Below are positions 45,191 through 53,126 of a stretch of DNA of 64,000 bases, piece after piece (the first letter of the stretch is position 1; every line of letters begins with the position of its first letter). Both the position numbers and the translations under genes were made by a program. Under the pieces are notes generated by a model. The model saw only the letters and a program-made list of their open reading frames with translations, did no database searches and had not been told where the DNA came from. This DNA comes from Flexivirga caeni (GTDB lineage: Bacteria; Actinomycetota; Actinomycetes; Actinomycetales; Dermatophilaceae), in the NCBI RefSeq assembly GCF_003724155.1, contig NZ_RJJQ01000011.1, positions 124,001 through 188,000 of the forward strand. Direction: 5' to 3'.

Positions 45191-45480
45191 GGTTGTGCGC
45201 AGCGAGCCACAGACAGTAGGGGCCGGAACTGAACAGGGGGCGCAGTCCCGGTGATGGGTCGTACCGTCGCCAGGGGGACGAGGTTTGAACCACCGAACGA
45301 TGAAACTACGTGGTCCGGCGAGGATTTCCAAGTCGGACCGTGATCATTTCGTGACTTTTGTGGAAAAAGTCAGCGAGATCACATAACACTGGTGGCGTGC
45401 GTCACATCTGTCACGCTGGTATACGTCCGGCTGGGCACCGCGCAGGCGGTCTGCGATGCGCAGGACTACGGCCGGTGAAG
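45191..45480. other. Gap upstream of the Rpf leader, no gene seen
   Basis: This stretch must hold the Rpf promoter on the minus strand. It is locally AT-richer around 45340-45390 (GACTTTTGTGGAAAAAGTCAG). Long open frames here are antisense shadows of the aminotransferase. I see no tRNA, hairpin family or confident operator. Confidence 0.5.
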
Positions 45481-46866
45481 TCACCAGGGCAACGGCTCGG
45501 ACAGGTCGCGCGGGTCGGCGGGCGCCGACCAGCCTTCCTCGGTGCGCACGTAGGACAGCGCCGGGCCGTCCTCGACCAGGCGGCGCACGCCGGTGATCAG
45601 CCGGTCGACGTGCTCGCCGGTGGTGGCCAGGCCCAGGCTGGCGCGGACGGCGGAGGCGCCATCACCCACGATCGCATCGCACAGCAGGTGGGCGCAGAAC
45701 CGGCCGTCGCGTACGGCGATGGCGTGCTCGTCCGCGAGCACCTGCGAGACCAGCGACGGGTCGTAGCCCTCGACTGTGAACGTCACGACGCCGACGTTCG
45801 GCCGGTCGCCGAGCGCGCTGACGATGCGGACGCCGTCGATGGCCGACAGCCCGGCCGAGAGGCGCGCGTAGAGCTGGGCCTCGTGCGCCTCGATCGTGGC
45901 GCGGTTCGCGCGCAGGGCGGCGCAGGCAGCCGCGATCGCGATGGCGCCGGTGGCGTTGGGCGTGCCGCCCTCGTGCCGGGCCGGGCCGGTCTGCCAGTCG
46001 GTGCGCTCCCGGCGGACACGTATCGTCGCTCCGCCCGCAGGCAGGTAGGGATCGGCGGCGTCCAGCCAGTCGCGCCGGCCCGCGAGCACGCCTGCGCCAT
46101 ACGGGGCATAGAGCTTGTGGCCGGAGAAGGCGACCCAGTCAACGTCCAGGGCGTCGATGTCCAGGGGCACGTGCGGTGCGTATTGCGCGGCGTCCAGCAC
46201 CGTACGGGCACCGAACTTCCTTGCTACAGCGGAGAGTTCGGCGACCGGCCAGATCTCGCCGGTGACGTTGCAGGCACCGGTGATCACGACGAGCGTGTGT
46301 TCCGCGTCCGTATGACGCAGCGCCTCGCGCAAGAGGCGCACCGCGTGCTCCGCGCTGCCCGGGACCGGCAGGCGCGTGGTGCGCTCCTCCGGCCACGGCA
46401 GCAGGGCGGCGTGATGTGCCGACTCCCAGGCGAAGACCTGCGTGTTCTGCGGGAGGCAGTGCGCGAGGAGACGCAACGCGTCGGTGGTGTTGCGGGTGAA
46501 GACGACTTCGTCGCCCGGGCGGGCTCCGACGAAGCTCGCGACCTCGGCGCGCGCAGCCTCGAACCAGGCCGTCGTGACGCGGCTGGCGTAGCCGGCTCCG
46601 CGGTGGACCGAGCCGTAGCGACGCTCGGTCGTCCGGACCGCCTCCGCGACGGAGACGAGTGCGGGGGTCGTCGCACCGTGGTCGAAGTTGGCGTAGTCGG
46701 TGACCGTCCGGTGCACCGTGGGGACGCCGAGCTCGGCGGACACCGTGCGCGGGAGGCTCTGGGCTGACCGCGACGGTGCCGGGCGTGAGGGCGCCGGGCG
46801 TGAGGTCCGGGCTGCACCGAATGATGCGGTCGCGGTGTCCTGCAGGGGGTCGATGGTGATGCTCAA
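45481..46866 (-). CDS. Class V aminotransferase, cysteine desulfurase-like, SAM-IV controlled
   Basis: A 461-residue PLP enzyme from a TTG start with AAGGAG nine bases upstream. PLP Lys is in WVAFSGHKLYAPYGAGVLAG, and VVITGACNVTGEIWPV, VLDAAQYAPHVPLDIDAL and YANFDHGATTPALVSVAEAV are desulfurase-like. The catalytic Cys loop of SufS/IscS (S-C-RxGHHCA) is not clearly present; the corresponding region reads AIAVRDGRFCAHLLCDAIVG, in which a Cys is nearby. No suf or isc partners are adjacent. The SAM-IV leader points to sulfur amino-acid metabolism, for example cysteine or persulfide handling, rather than housekeeping Fe-S assembly. Confidence 0.85.
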   Translation of the reverse strand: MSITIDPLQDTATASFGAARTSRPAPSRPAPSRSAQSLPRTVSAELGVPTVHRTVTDYANFDHGATTPALVSVAEAVRTTERRYGSVHRGAGYASRVTTAWFEAARAEVASFVGARPGDEVVFTRNTTDALRLLAHCLPQNTQVFAWESAHHAALLPWPEERTTRLPVPGSAEHAVRLLREALRHTDAEHTLVVITGACNVTGEIWPVAELSAVARKFGARTVLDAAQYAPHVPLDIDALDVDWVAFSGHKLYAPYGAGVLAGRRDWLDAADPYLPAGGATIRVRRERTDWQTGPARHEGGTPNATGAIAIAAACAALRANRATIEAHEAQLYARLSAGLSAIDGVRIVSALGDRPNVGVVTFTVEGYDPSLVSQVLADEHAIAVRDGRFCAHLLCDAIVGDGASAVRASLGLATTGEHVDRLITGVRRLVEDGPALSYVRTEEGWSAPADPRDLSEPLPW

Positions 46867-46929
46867 CGTGCTGCTCCTTCGCCGATCGAGGGATCGACGG
46901 AAGATGCAAGGCAGAGTCGATCCGCGCTT

Positions 46930-47035
46930 GCCGACGTGTTGTCACGCCGGCCCGGTCGTCACCCGGAGCACCCCACCGCGGTGGAGGGTTGCCGCTCAGC
47001 AAGCCGGGGCTTCGCGCTGAGACTCATGACCTGAG
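46930..47035 (-). promoter_or_regulatory. SAM-IV riboswitch
   Basis: Read on the minus strand from about 47031: GGTCATGAGTCTCAGCGCG, AAGCCCCGGCTTGCTGAGCG, GCAACCCTCCACCGCGGTGG, GGTGCTCCGGGTGACGACC. This is the SAM-I/SAM-IV shared core, with the compact closing helix GGTC...GACC and no T-run terminator, as in actinobacterial SAM-IV. The downstream GCCGGCGTGACAACACGTCGGC hairpin fits the extra SAM-IV stem. It controls the class V aminotransferase at 45481. Confidence 0.88.
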
Positions 47036-47100
47036 ACGGGACGTTACTACGGCTCATCACCGCCGTGGAAGCCGTGTCCGAACCGTGGGAACTGCGGCGG

Positions 47101-47142
47101 GAGTATGCCCAGCGCGCGGTGGGGCGCGCGCTGGGCATACTC
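47101..47142. repeat. GAGTATGCC hairpin, copy 3
   Basis: GAGTATGCCCAGCGCGC (47101-47117) is perfectly complementary to GCGCGCTGGGCATACTC (47126-47142). It is the same plan and loop (GGTGGG) as 12681-12720, with one covarying base pair (CCG...CGG versus CCC...GGG), so the pairing is conserved while the sequence changes. Confidence 0.78.
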
Positions 47143-47162
47143 GGCAGGGCGCCGAGGGTTGC

Positions 47163-47304
47163 CTGGCGCCATGCCGAGGGGGTCGGAGTCCAGTGCCCGG
47201 GTAGAGGTTCACCGTGAGCAGGCACGGATTTTCCGGACCCACAGATGGATCTCATCGAGTGCCAGGAATCCGCCTCCTCGTATACCTCTTGCCGGCGACC
47301 GAAC
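47163..47304 (-). pseudogene. Broken partial copy of a GNAT acetyltransferase 3' end
   Basis: About 140 bp align with the last part of the GNAT gene at 48279 and its downstream flank. The remnant encodes FLALDEIHLW and then, after a 1-base deletion, GPENPCLLTVNLYPGTG, against FLAMDETDLWGPENPCLIMVKPLAEH in the intact gene. Upstream coding sequence is missing. The similarity ends at CTCGTA, about 50 bp before the secreted-protein start. Confidence 0.8.
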
Positions 47305-47369
47305 GTCGGCTTAGACCTAATTCACGGTGTGGTGACGGTCTACGTGACCACGGGAGGATGGGCCTTGTC

Positions 47370-47963
47370 ATGAGGGTACGAAGGTTTGCTGTTGCCGGGC
47401 TTGCGCCGGTCGTTCTTGCTGTGGCATTTATCGTGTCCATCGTGCCATCTCGGGCGGCGCCCGGCAGTGGCGCGAGAGGTCAGACCGACGCGGCGTTGGC
47501 TGCGTCGGCGACGCGCCTTCACGGACTCGACAACCTGCGGGCCGCGATCGATGCGGTGCCGTCGCGCTATGGCGGAGTGGCAACAGAGGGGGACGCCTCG
47601 GTGACGGCGTGTGACACCGGCAACGACACCAACGCATCCGCTGATGAGGGTCCCACCGCGTCCGTGGATAACGCTATTGCCGCTCTCCGGCAGGAGGGCG
47701 CCGCCGTCACGGTCAAGCCGTGCAGGTACTCGCTGGACGACCTCCATCGCGTCCTCGCGCAGGTCACCGCATCGTCGCTGTTTGCGGCGAACGGTGTCAC
47801 GCTTCGGCGTTGGGGTATTGATTACAGTGCGAACGCTGTCGAAATTGGCGTTGATGCGACCCCGTCGGGATTCGCCGCGAAAGTTGCAGCGCAGTGGGGA
47901 TCTGCGGTGTACCTCACCGTTTCGCCCAGCGTCGGACTTCAGTCGACAACTACCATGAGGTGA
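47370..47963 (+). CDS. Small secreted protein, unknown function
   Basis: 197 residues from MRVRRFAVAGLAPV; an in-frame ATG at 47358 is nearly touching the GGGAGG binding site and so is less likely. A typical signal peptide (RRFAVAGLAPVVLAVAFIVS, cleavage near SRAAPG) is followed by about 165 residues with two cysteines (TACDTG, VKPCRY) that could form a disulfide. The closing segment GIDYSANAVEIGVDATPSGF, then AAKVAAQWGSAVYLTVSP, is loosely like the pro-region of secreted S1 proteases, but no protease domain follows. It could be a truncated protease precursor or a stand-alone inhibitor-like protein. It sits between the GNAT gene and its broken copy. Confidence 0.65.
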   Translation: MRVRRFAVAGLAPVVLAVAFIVSIVPSRAAPGSGARGQTDAALAASATRLHGLDNLRAAIDAVPSRYGGVATEGDASVTACDTGNDTNASADEGPTASVDNAIAALRQEGAAVTVKPCRYSLDDLHRVLAQVTASSLFAANGVTLRRWGIDYSANAVEIGVDATPSGFAAKVAAQWGSAVYLTVSPSVGLQSTTTMR

Positions 47964-47974
47964 GCCGAATCCCG

Positions 47975-48055
47975 ATGAGGATGAGCGCAAAGCGTTGGAC
48001 GCCCACTATTGTCCCTGTGTTGCTCATGGCGTTCACGAAAGGTCATGTGGCGTAG
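47975..48055 (+). CDS. Possible 26-residue signal-peptide-like fragment
   Basis: It encodes MRMSAKRWTPTIVPVLLMAF followed by TKGHVA and a stop, 11 bp after the secreted-protein stop, with GAGG in range. The basic start and hydrophobic core look like the beginning of an exported protein cut short. No continuation in another frame is convincing. It may be a broken gene or chance. The remaining gap up to 48246 holds nothing recognisable. Confidence 0.25.
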   Translation: MRMSAKRWTPTIVPVLLMAFTKGHVA

Positions 48056-48278
48056 GCAAAGTCAGGTCGACCACCCCTCAATTAGAACGTCTGTCTTTCG
48101 CCATCGAGACGGCGGCAACACGAGATCTGTGCCCAACCAGCGCGAACCACTCCTGCGGCACGATTCGGCAAGCAACCCGAGCCACCGGCAGTTGCGGAGC
48201 CACAGCGGCGCGACGCGAAGGCATCTGCAGACTCTCGATTCAGCCAGGACGCTGGTGCCACTCCGAGGGGACCGGAGT

Positions 48279-48749
48279 TCAGTGCTCGGCTAGAGGCTTC
48301 ACCATGATCAGGCACGGATTTTCCGGGCCCCAAAGGTCGGTCTCATCCATTGCCAGGAATCCCGCCTTCTCGTAGAAGTGCCGGGTCCGGGCGTAGTTGG
48401 CGTCCGCGCTCGACGGGCCCAAGGTCTTCACTTCGAGCAATCGCACTCCGTGCAGCGCCGTATCGGCCTCAAGTGCACGCAGCATCTCTGAGCCGATTCC
48501 TTTGCCGTGCGACGACCGGTCGACCACGATCAGGTGGATTTCGGCGGCGTGCGGAAACTGCCGCCTGACCAGCATGACGCCGACAACTACGCCTGCATCA
48601 TTCCTCACGGTCCACGTTTCCATGGTGCGGGCTGCCTCGATGTAATCCGCATTCGCGGCTGGCTCCCCGAACCACCCGGGCACGCTCGCCAGCAAGCGAG
48701 CGACTTCGCCTGGTAGGCACGCGTCTTGGCGTGCGGTCGCGACCACCAC
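48279..48749 (-). CDS. GNAT-family N-acetyltransferase
   Basis: 156 residues. EIHLIVVDRSSHGKGIGSEM is the acetyl-CoA-binding strand and loop (RxxGxG type, here S-SHGKGIG), and HFYEKAGFLAMDETDLWG the C-terminal GNAT motif. The same 3' end occurs in a frameshifted remnant at 47163. Together the two copies flank the secreted protein gene as direct repeats. The substrate is unknown. Its start region is divergent from ftsK. Confidence 0.85.
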   Translation of the reverse strand: MVVATARQDACLPGEVARLLASVPGWFGEPAANADYIEAARTMETWTVRNDAGVVVGVMLVRRQFPHAAEIHLIVVDRSSHGKGIGSEMLRALEADTALHGVRLLEVKTLGPSSADANYARTRHFYEKAGFLAMDETDLWGPENPCLIMVKPLAEH

Positions 48750-48919
48750 GGGCGGAACCTTACGCGGGCTGCTGGCGAGCGGTCGACGGATTTTCGCACC
48801 TGGCGTCTACTTCCAGGCGGCCGCACCGGCTCTCGATCCGGCGCCCCGGGCGGCGTCACGCGCCAGGAGCCCGGCGTGTTTCGTATGAGGCTGGTGAGAC
48901 TCTCGCGTACGGTGGTTCA

Positions 48920-51688
48920 GTGGCTACTCGCTCGTCCTCGTCGACCGCGCGCGCGACCCGCAGCAAGTCCGGGTCGGGCGGGTCCGGTGCGCGTTCACGT
49001 CCCGCCTCGGGGCGCAGTTCGACGCGCCCGCCGGCCAAGAAGGCGACCGGCGCCACGGCCCGGTCCGGCGGCAAGCCCGCCAGCGGTGGACTGCCGCTGC
49101 CGTTGCGCGCCGCCAAAGGCACCTGGATGGGTGTCGCCCACGTCGCCGGCGGTGCGGCGCGTCGCGTCGGGCACTCCGCGCGCGATCTCGAGCCCGAACT
49201 CCGCCGTGACGGGCTGGGTTTCGCCCTCATCGCGGCAGCCGTGGTCATTGCGGCTCGCGAGTGGTGGAGTCTGAGCGGCCCGGCGGGCAGCGTCATACAC
49301 GCCATCGTCGCAGGCACCTTCGGTCTCGGTGCGCTCGTCCTGCCGCTGGTGCTGGTGCTGACCGGCGTGCACCTGATGCGTTCACCGCGAGGTGATCAGG
49401 GCACCAACCGGGTGATGATCGGCCTGGCGCTCTTCGCGATCGCGGTGTGCGGGATCACCAGCATTGCCAAGGGCATTCCGCAACCGAACCAGACCGCCGC
49501 ATTGCGCGGCGCCGGCGGGATCATCGGATTCCTGGCCAGCAGCCCGGTCGTCGCCGCCGTGCACACGGCCGGCGCCATGGTGCTGCTGGTGCTGCTGCTC
49601 GTCTTCAGCGTGCTGGTGATGACGGCGACGCCGGTGACGATGATCCCCGCTCGCCTCGCGGTGCTGCGCGAGCGGCTCTTCGCGCACAGCAGTCTTCACG
49701 ACGACGGTGACGAAGCCATCGACGCGGTTGCGCAAGACCTGCACGGCGACCAGATTGACGGCGGCAAGCGCCGCCGCCGGCGCAAGGGCAAGAGCGCGGA
49801 GGGCGACCCCGGCCTGGACGGCGACGAGGCCTTCGAGCAGGCGGCGATCGTCACCCCGAGGCGCACCAAGAGCGGCCGGGTGCTGCGGCCGGGGGAGAAG
49901 GACCCCGGCGACTCCGAGCCGTATGACGGTGCACACGAGGCGCCTGCCGTCGAAAGCACGCCCGCCGACACACGCGGCGCCGGCAAGCCTGCCTCCGACC
50001 GGCGCGGCGCGATGCCGCTGCCCGGCACCAAGGGCGGCCCGCCCGAGGCCCCCACGACCGACGTCCCGCTGCAGGCGCCCCCGACCACACCGCTGCCACA
50101 GCGTGTCGAGCAACTCCAGCTGGCCGGCGACGTCACCTACACGCTGCCGCCGAACGACGTGCTGCAGCCCGGCACCCCGCCGAAGTCTCGCTCGGCCGCC
50201 AACGACCGCGTGGTCGAGGCACTGACCGACACGCTCGACTCATTCGGCGTCGACGCGCAAGTCACCGGCTTCACCCGCGGTCCGACGGTGACCCGCTACG
50301 AGGTCGAACTCGGCCAGGGCACCAAGGTCGAGCGGGTCACCGCTCTCTCCAAGAACATCGCGTATGCCGTGGCCTCCGCCGACGTCCGCATCCTGTCGCC
50401 GATCCCGGGCAAGTCCGCGATCGGCATCGAGATCCCCAACACCGACCGCGAGAAGGTCAGCCTCGGCGACGTGTTGCGCAGCAACACCGCGCGCAGCAAC
50501 ACGCACCCGATGGTGATGGGCGTCGGCAAGGACGTCGAAGGCGGTTACGTCATCGCCAATCTCGCGAAGATGCCGCACCTGCTGGTCGCAGGTGCGACCG
50601 GCGCCGGCAAGTCGTCCTTCGTCAACTCGATGATCACCTCGATCATGATGCGGTCGACCCCGGACGAGGTGCGGATGGTGCTGGTCGACCCCAAGCGGGT
50701 GGAACTCACGGCATACGAAGGCATTCCGCACCTCATCACACCGATCATCACCAATCCCAAGAAGGCCGCCGAGGCGCTGCAGTGGGTCGTGCGCGAAATG
50801 GACACGCGCTACGACGATCTCGCGGCGTTCGGCTACAAGCACATCGACGACTTCAACAAGGCCGTGCGCGCCGGCAAGGTGACTCCGCCGCCGGGGTCGC
50901 AGCGGGTCATGCAGACCTACCCCTACCTGCTGGTCATCGTCGACGAGCTCGCCGACCTGATGATGGTCGCGCCGCGCGATGTCGAGGAGTCGATCGTCCG
51001 CATCACCCAGCTCGCCCGCGCCGCAGGCATCCACCTGGTGCTGGCGACCCAGCGCCCGTCGGTCGACGTGGTCACCGGCCTGATCAAGGCCAACGTCCCC
51101 TCGCGCATGGCGTTCGCCACCTCCTCACTCGCCGACTCGCGCGTGGTGCTGGACCAGCCGGGCGCCGAGAAGCTGATCGGTCAGGGTGACGCCCTCTTCC
51201 TGCCGATGGGCGCCTCCAAGCCGATGCGCGTGCAGGGCGCGTGGGTCACCGAAACCGAAGTGCAAGAAGTGGTTTCGCACGTTCGCGGCCAGCTCAAGCC
51301 CCGCTATCGCGACGACGTGCAGGTCTCCGCGCCGAAGAAGGAGATCGACGAGGACATCGGCGACGACCTCGACCTGCTGCTGCAGGCGGCCGAGCTCGTG
51401 GTCAACAGCCAGTTCGGCTCGACCTCGATGCTGCAGCGCAAGCTGCGGGTCGGTTTCGCCAAGGCCGGCCGGCTGATGGACCTGATGGAGAGCCGCGGCA
51501 TCGTCGGCCCGTCGGAGGGTTCGAAGGCCCGCGACGTGCTCGTCAAACCCGACGACCTGCCCACCACTCTCGCGTTGCTGCGCGGCGACGATCCGCTGCC
51601 CGGCGAGCAGCCGTATGACGCCGCGGCCGACGACGACTCCGACGGCAGCGAGGACGCCTGGCAGCTGACGGACCGGCGCGATGACTGA
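48920..51688 (+). CDS. ftsK: DNA translocase FtsK/SpoIIIE
   Basis: A 922-residue septal DNA pump that moves chromosome termini during division. A basic Ser/Arg-rich N-terminal tail is followed by four membrane helices (about 95-260), a long charged linker (about 270-440), then the motor: Walker A GATGAGKSSFVNSM at about residue 560, Walker B LLVIVDELADLMM, and VLATQRPSVDVVTGLIKANV. The C-terminal gamma winged helix (QFGSTSMLQRKLRVGFAKAG, then RLMDLMESRGIVGPSEG) reads KOPS-like sites. The start GTG (VATRSSSSTARATRSK) is chosen as the first start after the divergent gap. The linker is the usual variable region. Confidence 0.96.
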   Translation: MATRSSSSTARATRSKSGSGGSGARSRPASGRSSTRPPAKKATGATARSGGKPASGGLPLPLRAAKGTWMGVAHVAGGAARRVGHSARDLEPELRRDGLGFALIAAAVVIAAREWWSLSGPAGSVIHAIVAGTFGLGALVLPLVLVLTGVHLMRSPRGDQGTNRVMIGLALFAIAVCGITSIAKGIPQPNQTAALRGAGGIIGFLASSPVVAAVHTAGAMVLLVLLLVFSVLVMTATPVTMIPARLAVLRERLFAHSSLHDDGDEAIDAVAQDLHGDQIDGGKRRRRRKGKSAEGDPGLDGDEAFEQAAIVTPRRTKSGRVLRPGEKDPGDSEPYDGAHEAPAVESTPADTRGAGKPASDRRGAMPLPGTKGGPPEAPTTDVPLQAPPTTPLPQRVEQLQLAGDVTYTLPPNDVLQPGTPPKSRSAANDRVVEALTDTLDSFGVDAQVTGFTRGPTVTRYEVELGQGTKVERVTALSKNIAYAVASADVRILSPIPGKSAIGIEIPNTDREKVSLGDVLRSNTARSNTHPMVMGVGKDVEGGYVIANLAKMPHLLVAGATGAGKSSFVNSMITSIMMRSTPDEVRMVLVDPKRVELTAYEGIPHLITPIITNPKKAAEALQWVVREMDTRYDDLAAFGYKHIDDFNKAVRAGKVTPPPGSQRVMQTYPYLLVIVDELADLMMVAPRDVEESIVRITQLARAAGIHLVLATQRPSVDVVTGLIKANVPSRMAFATSSLADSRVVLDQPGAEKLIGQGDALFLPMGASKPMRVQGAWVTETEVQEVVSHVRGQLKPRYRDDVQVSAPKKEIDEDIGDDLDLLLQAAELVVNSQFGSTSMLQRKLRVGFAKAGRLMDLMESRGIVGPSEGSKARDVLVKPDDLPTTLALLRGDDPLPGEQPYDAAADDDSDGSEDAWQLTDRRDD

Positions 51689-52424
51689 CGACGAGGACCG
51701 CACCCAGGAGATCCGCCGCGACGGTCCGCCGCCGTCGGTGCCGCGGGCGGCATCAGGAGACACCGCTCAGTACGCACGCCGGCCCACCGGCAACACGCCG
51801 CCGTTCGGTATGCCGGCAGGAGCCCCGCAGCCGCAGGCGGGCTACCAGCGGCCGGTCCCCGGCTACGCGCCTGCGCCGCCATCCGGCATACCTGCATCCG
51901 GCCGGCCCATGCTGCCGGTCGATCGCGGGTCGAGCGGTTTCCCGGCGGCGATCCTCGGCGCCGTCGTCGCGGCCCTGCTCGCGGTCGCGAGCTCCTACGC
52001 CAACTATCAAGCGGTCCTGCACAACGTCTCCCGCAACCCCGGGACGCTCAAGGGCTACCTGCTCGGCCTGCTCGGCACACTGCCCTGGCCGGCCGGCAGC
52101 AGTGGAAAATATCTCACGGCGCTGCTGGCCGGGGTGGTGATCATCCTGGTGGTCTCGCTCGTGCTGATAATGGCCGCGACGATGTCCACCCGCGCGGGCA
52201 ACGGCGGTTTCGCGGTGTTCCTCGCCGGGTGGCTGGCGGTGGTGATCGGCGGCGGCATTGCGGGCGTGGCCGCTGTGGAGATCTGGTCGACCGGTCCCAC
52301 GATGCCCGGGGCTGCCGGGACGTTCGCGAACAGCGGTCTGGTCTGGGGTGCGTGGGTCGGGTGGATCCCCGGCCTCGTGGTCCTGGCCGCGCATGCCATG
52401 CGGCGCAAGCCGGTCAGCAGTTGA
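51681..52424 (+). CDS. Membrane protein with Pro-rich N-terminus, unknown function
   Basis: 247 residues. The first 85 are cytoplasmic, Pro/Gly/Gln-rich and disordered-looking (PSVPRAASGDTAQYARRPTG, GAPQPQAGYQRPVPGYAPAP). Four helices follow (AAILGAVVAALLAVASSYAN, AVVIILVVSLVLIMAATM, AVFLAGWLAVVIGGGIAGVA, GAWVGWIPGLVVLAAHAM). The start overlaps the ftsK stop by 8 bp, so it is translated with ftsK. It is convergent with kdpE. The family is not recognised; a division-related role is only suggested by linkage. Confidence 0.75.
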   Translation: MTDDEDRTQEIRRDGPPPSVPRAASGDTAQYARRPTGNTPPFGMPAGAPQPQAGYQRPVPGYAPAPPSGIPASGRPMLPVDRGSSGFPAAILGAVVAALLAVASSYANYQAVLHNVSRNPGTLKGYLLGLLGTLPWPAGSSGKYLTALLAGVVIILVVSLVLIMAATMSTRAGNGGFAVFLAGWLAVVIGGGIAGVAAVEIWSTGPTMPGAAGTFANSGLVWGAWVGWIPGLVVLAAHAMRRKPVSS

Positions 52425-52448
52425 ATCCCCGGCTCTGCCCGTGGCCGG

Positions 52449-53126
52449 TCAGCAGCTGAAGCGGTAGCCCTGGCCGGGGTCGGTCAGCAGGTAGCGCGGG
52501 CGGCCGGGTTCAGGCTCCAGCTTGCGGCGCAGCCCCGCGACATACACTCGCAGGTAGTGGGTGTCCTTCTCATAGCCGGGACCCCAGACCTCGCGCAGCA
52601 GTTCGGCTTGCGGCACCAGGTGACCGGGCCGGATCGCGAGTGCTTCCAGCAGGTTCCACTCAGTGGGCGTCAGCTTCACCGGGCTGCCGTCGCGTGTCGC
52701 GACCCGTTCGGCGAAGTCCAGGGTGAAGTGGTCGGTGCGCACCGGCTCGGGGTGCGCGGAGCTGGGCGTGCGGCGCCGCACGGCTGCTCGTACCCGCGCG
52801 AGCAACTCGTCCATGCCGAACGGTTTGGTGACGTAGTCGTCAGCGCCCTCGTCGAGTGCCTCGACCTTGTCGTCGGAGTCGTGCCGGGCGGACAGCACGA
52901 TGATCGGCAGCTCGCTGGTGCGGCGGACCCGGCGGATGACCTGGACGCCATCCAGGTCGGGGAGCCCCAGGTCGAGCACCACCACGTCCGGGGTGTCCTC
53001 GGCAATGCACTGCAACGCGGTGCGGCCGTCGAACGCGTGCGTGACTTCGTAGCCACGGGCGCGCAGATTGATGCTGAGCGTGCGCACCAGTGCGGGCTCG
53101 TCGTCGACCACCAGGATCTTGGTCAT
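52449..53126 (-). CDS. kdpE: KdpE response regulator
   Basis: A 225-residue OmpR/PhoB-type regulator of the kdp operon. The receiver Asp is in DVVVLDLGLPDLDGVQVIRR, Lys in YVTKPFGMDELLARVRAAV. The winged helix is at about 130-225 (LTPTEWNLLEALAIRPGHLV, then YEKDTHYLRVYVAGLRRKLE, ending TDPGQGYRF). Its start overlaps the kdpD stop by 4 bp. It is the last gene of kdpFABCDE. Confidence 0.96.
   Translation of the reverse strand: MTKILVVDDEPALVRTLSINLRARGYEVTHAFDGRTALQCIAEDTPDVVVLDLGLPDLDGVQVIRRVRRTSELPIIVLSARHDSDDKVEALDEGADDYVTKPFGMDELLARVRAAVRRRTPSSAHPEPVRTDHFTLDFAERVATRDGSPVKLTPTEWNLLEALAIRPGHLVPQAELLREVWGPGYEKDTHYLRVYVAGLRRKLEPEPGRPRYLLTDPGQGYRFSC

Noticed and set aside
45270-45310. A tRNA T-loop-like GGTTTGAACC stretch
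   Set aside because: No acceptor or anticodon stems can be built around it, and it lies upstream of a riboswitch leader.
45358-46767. A 469-residue + strand open frame antisense to the class V aminotransferase
   Set aside because: Arg/Gly/Val-rich shadow; the opposite strand has PLP motifs and a riboswitch leader.
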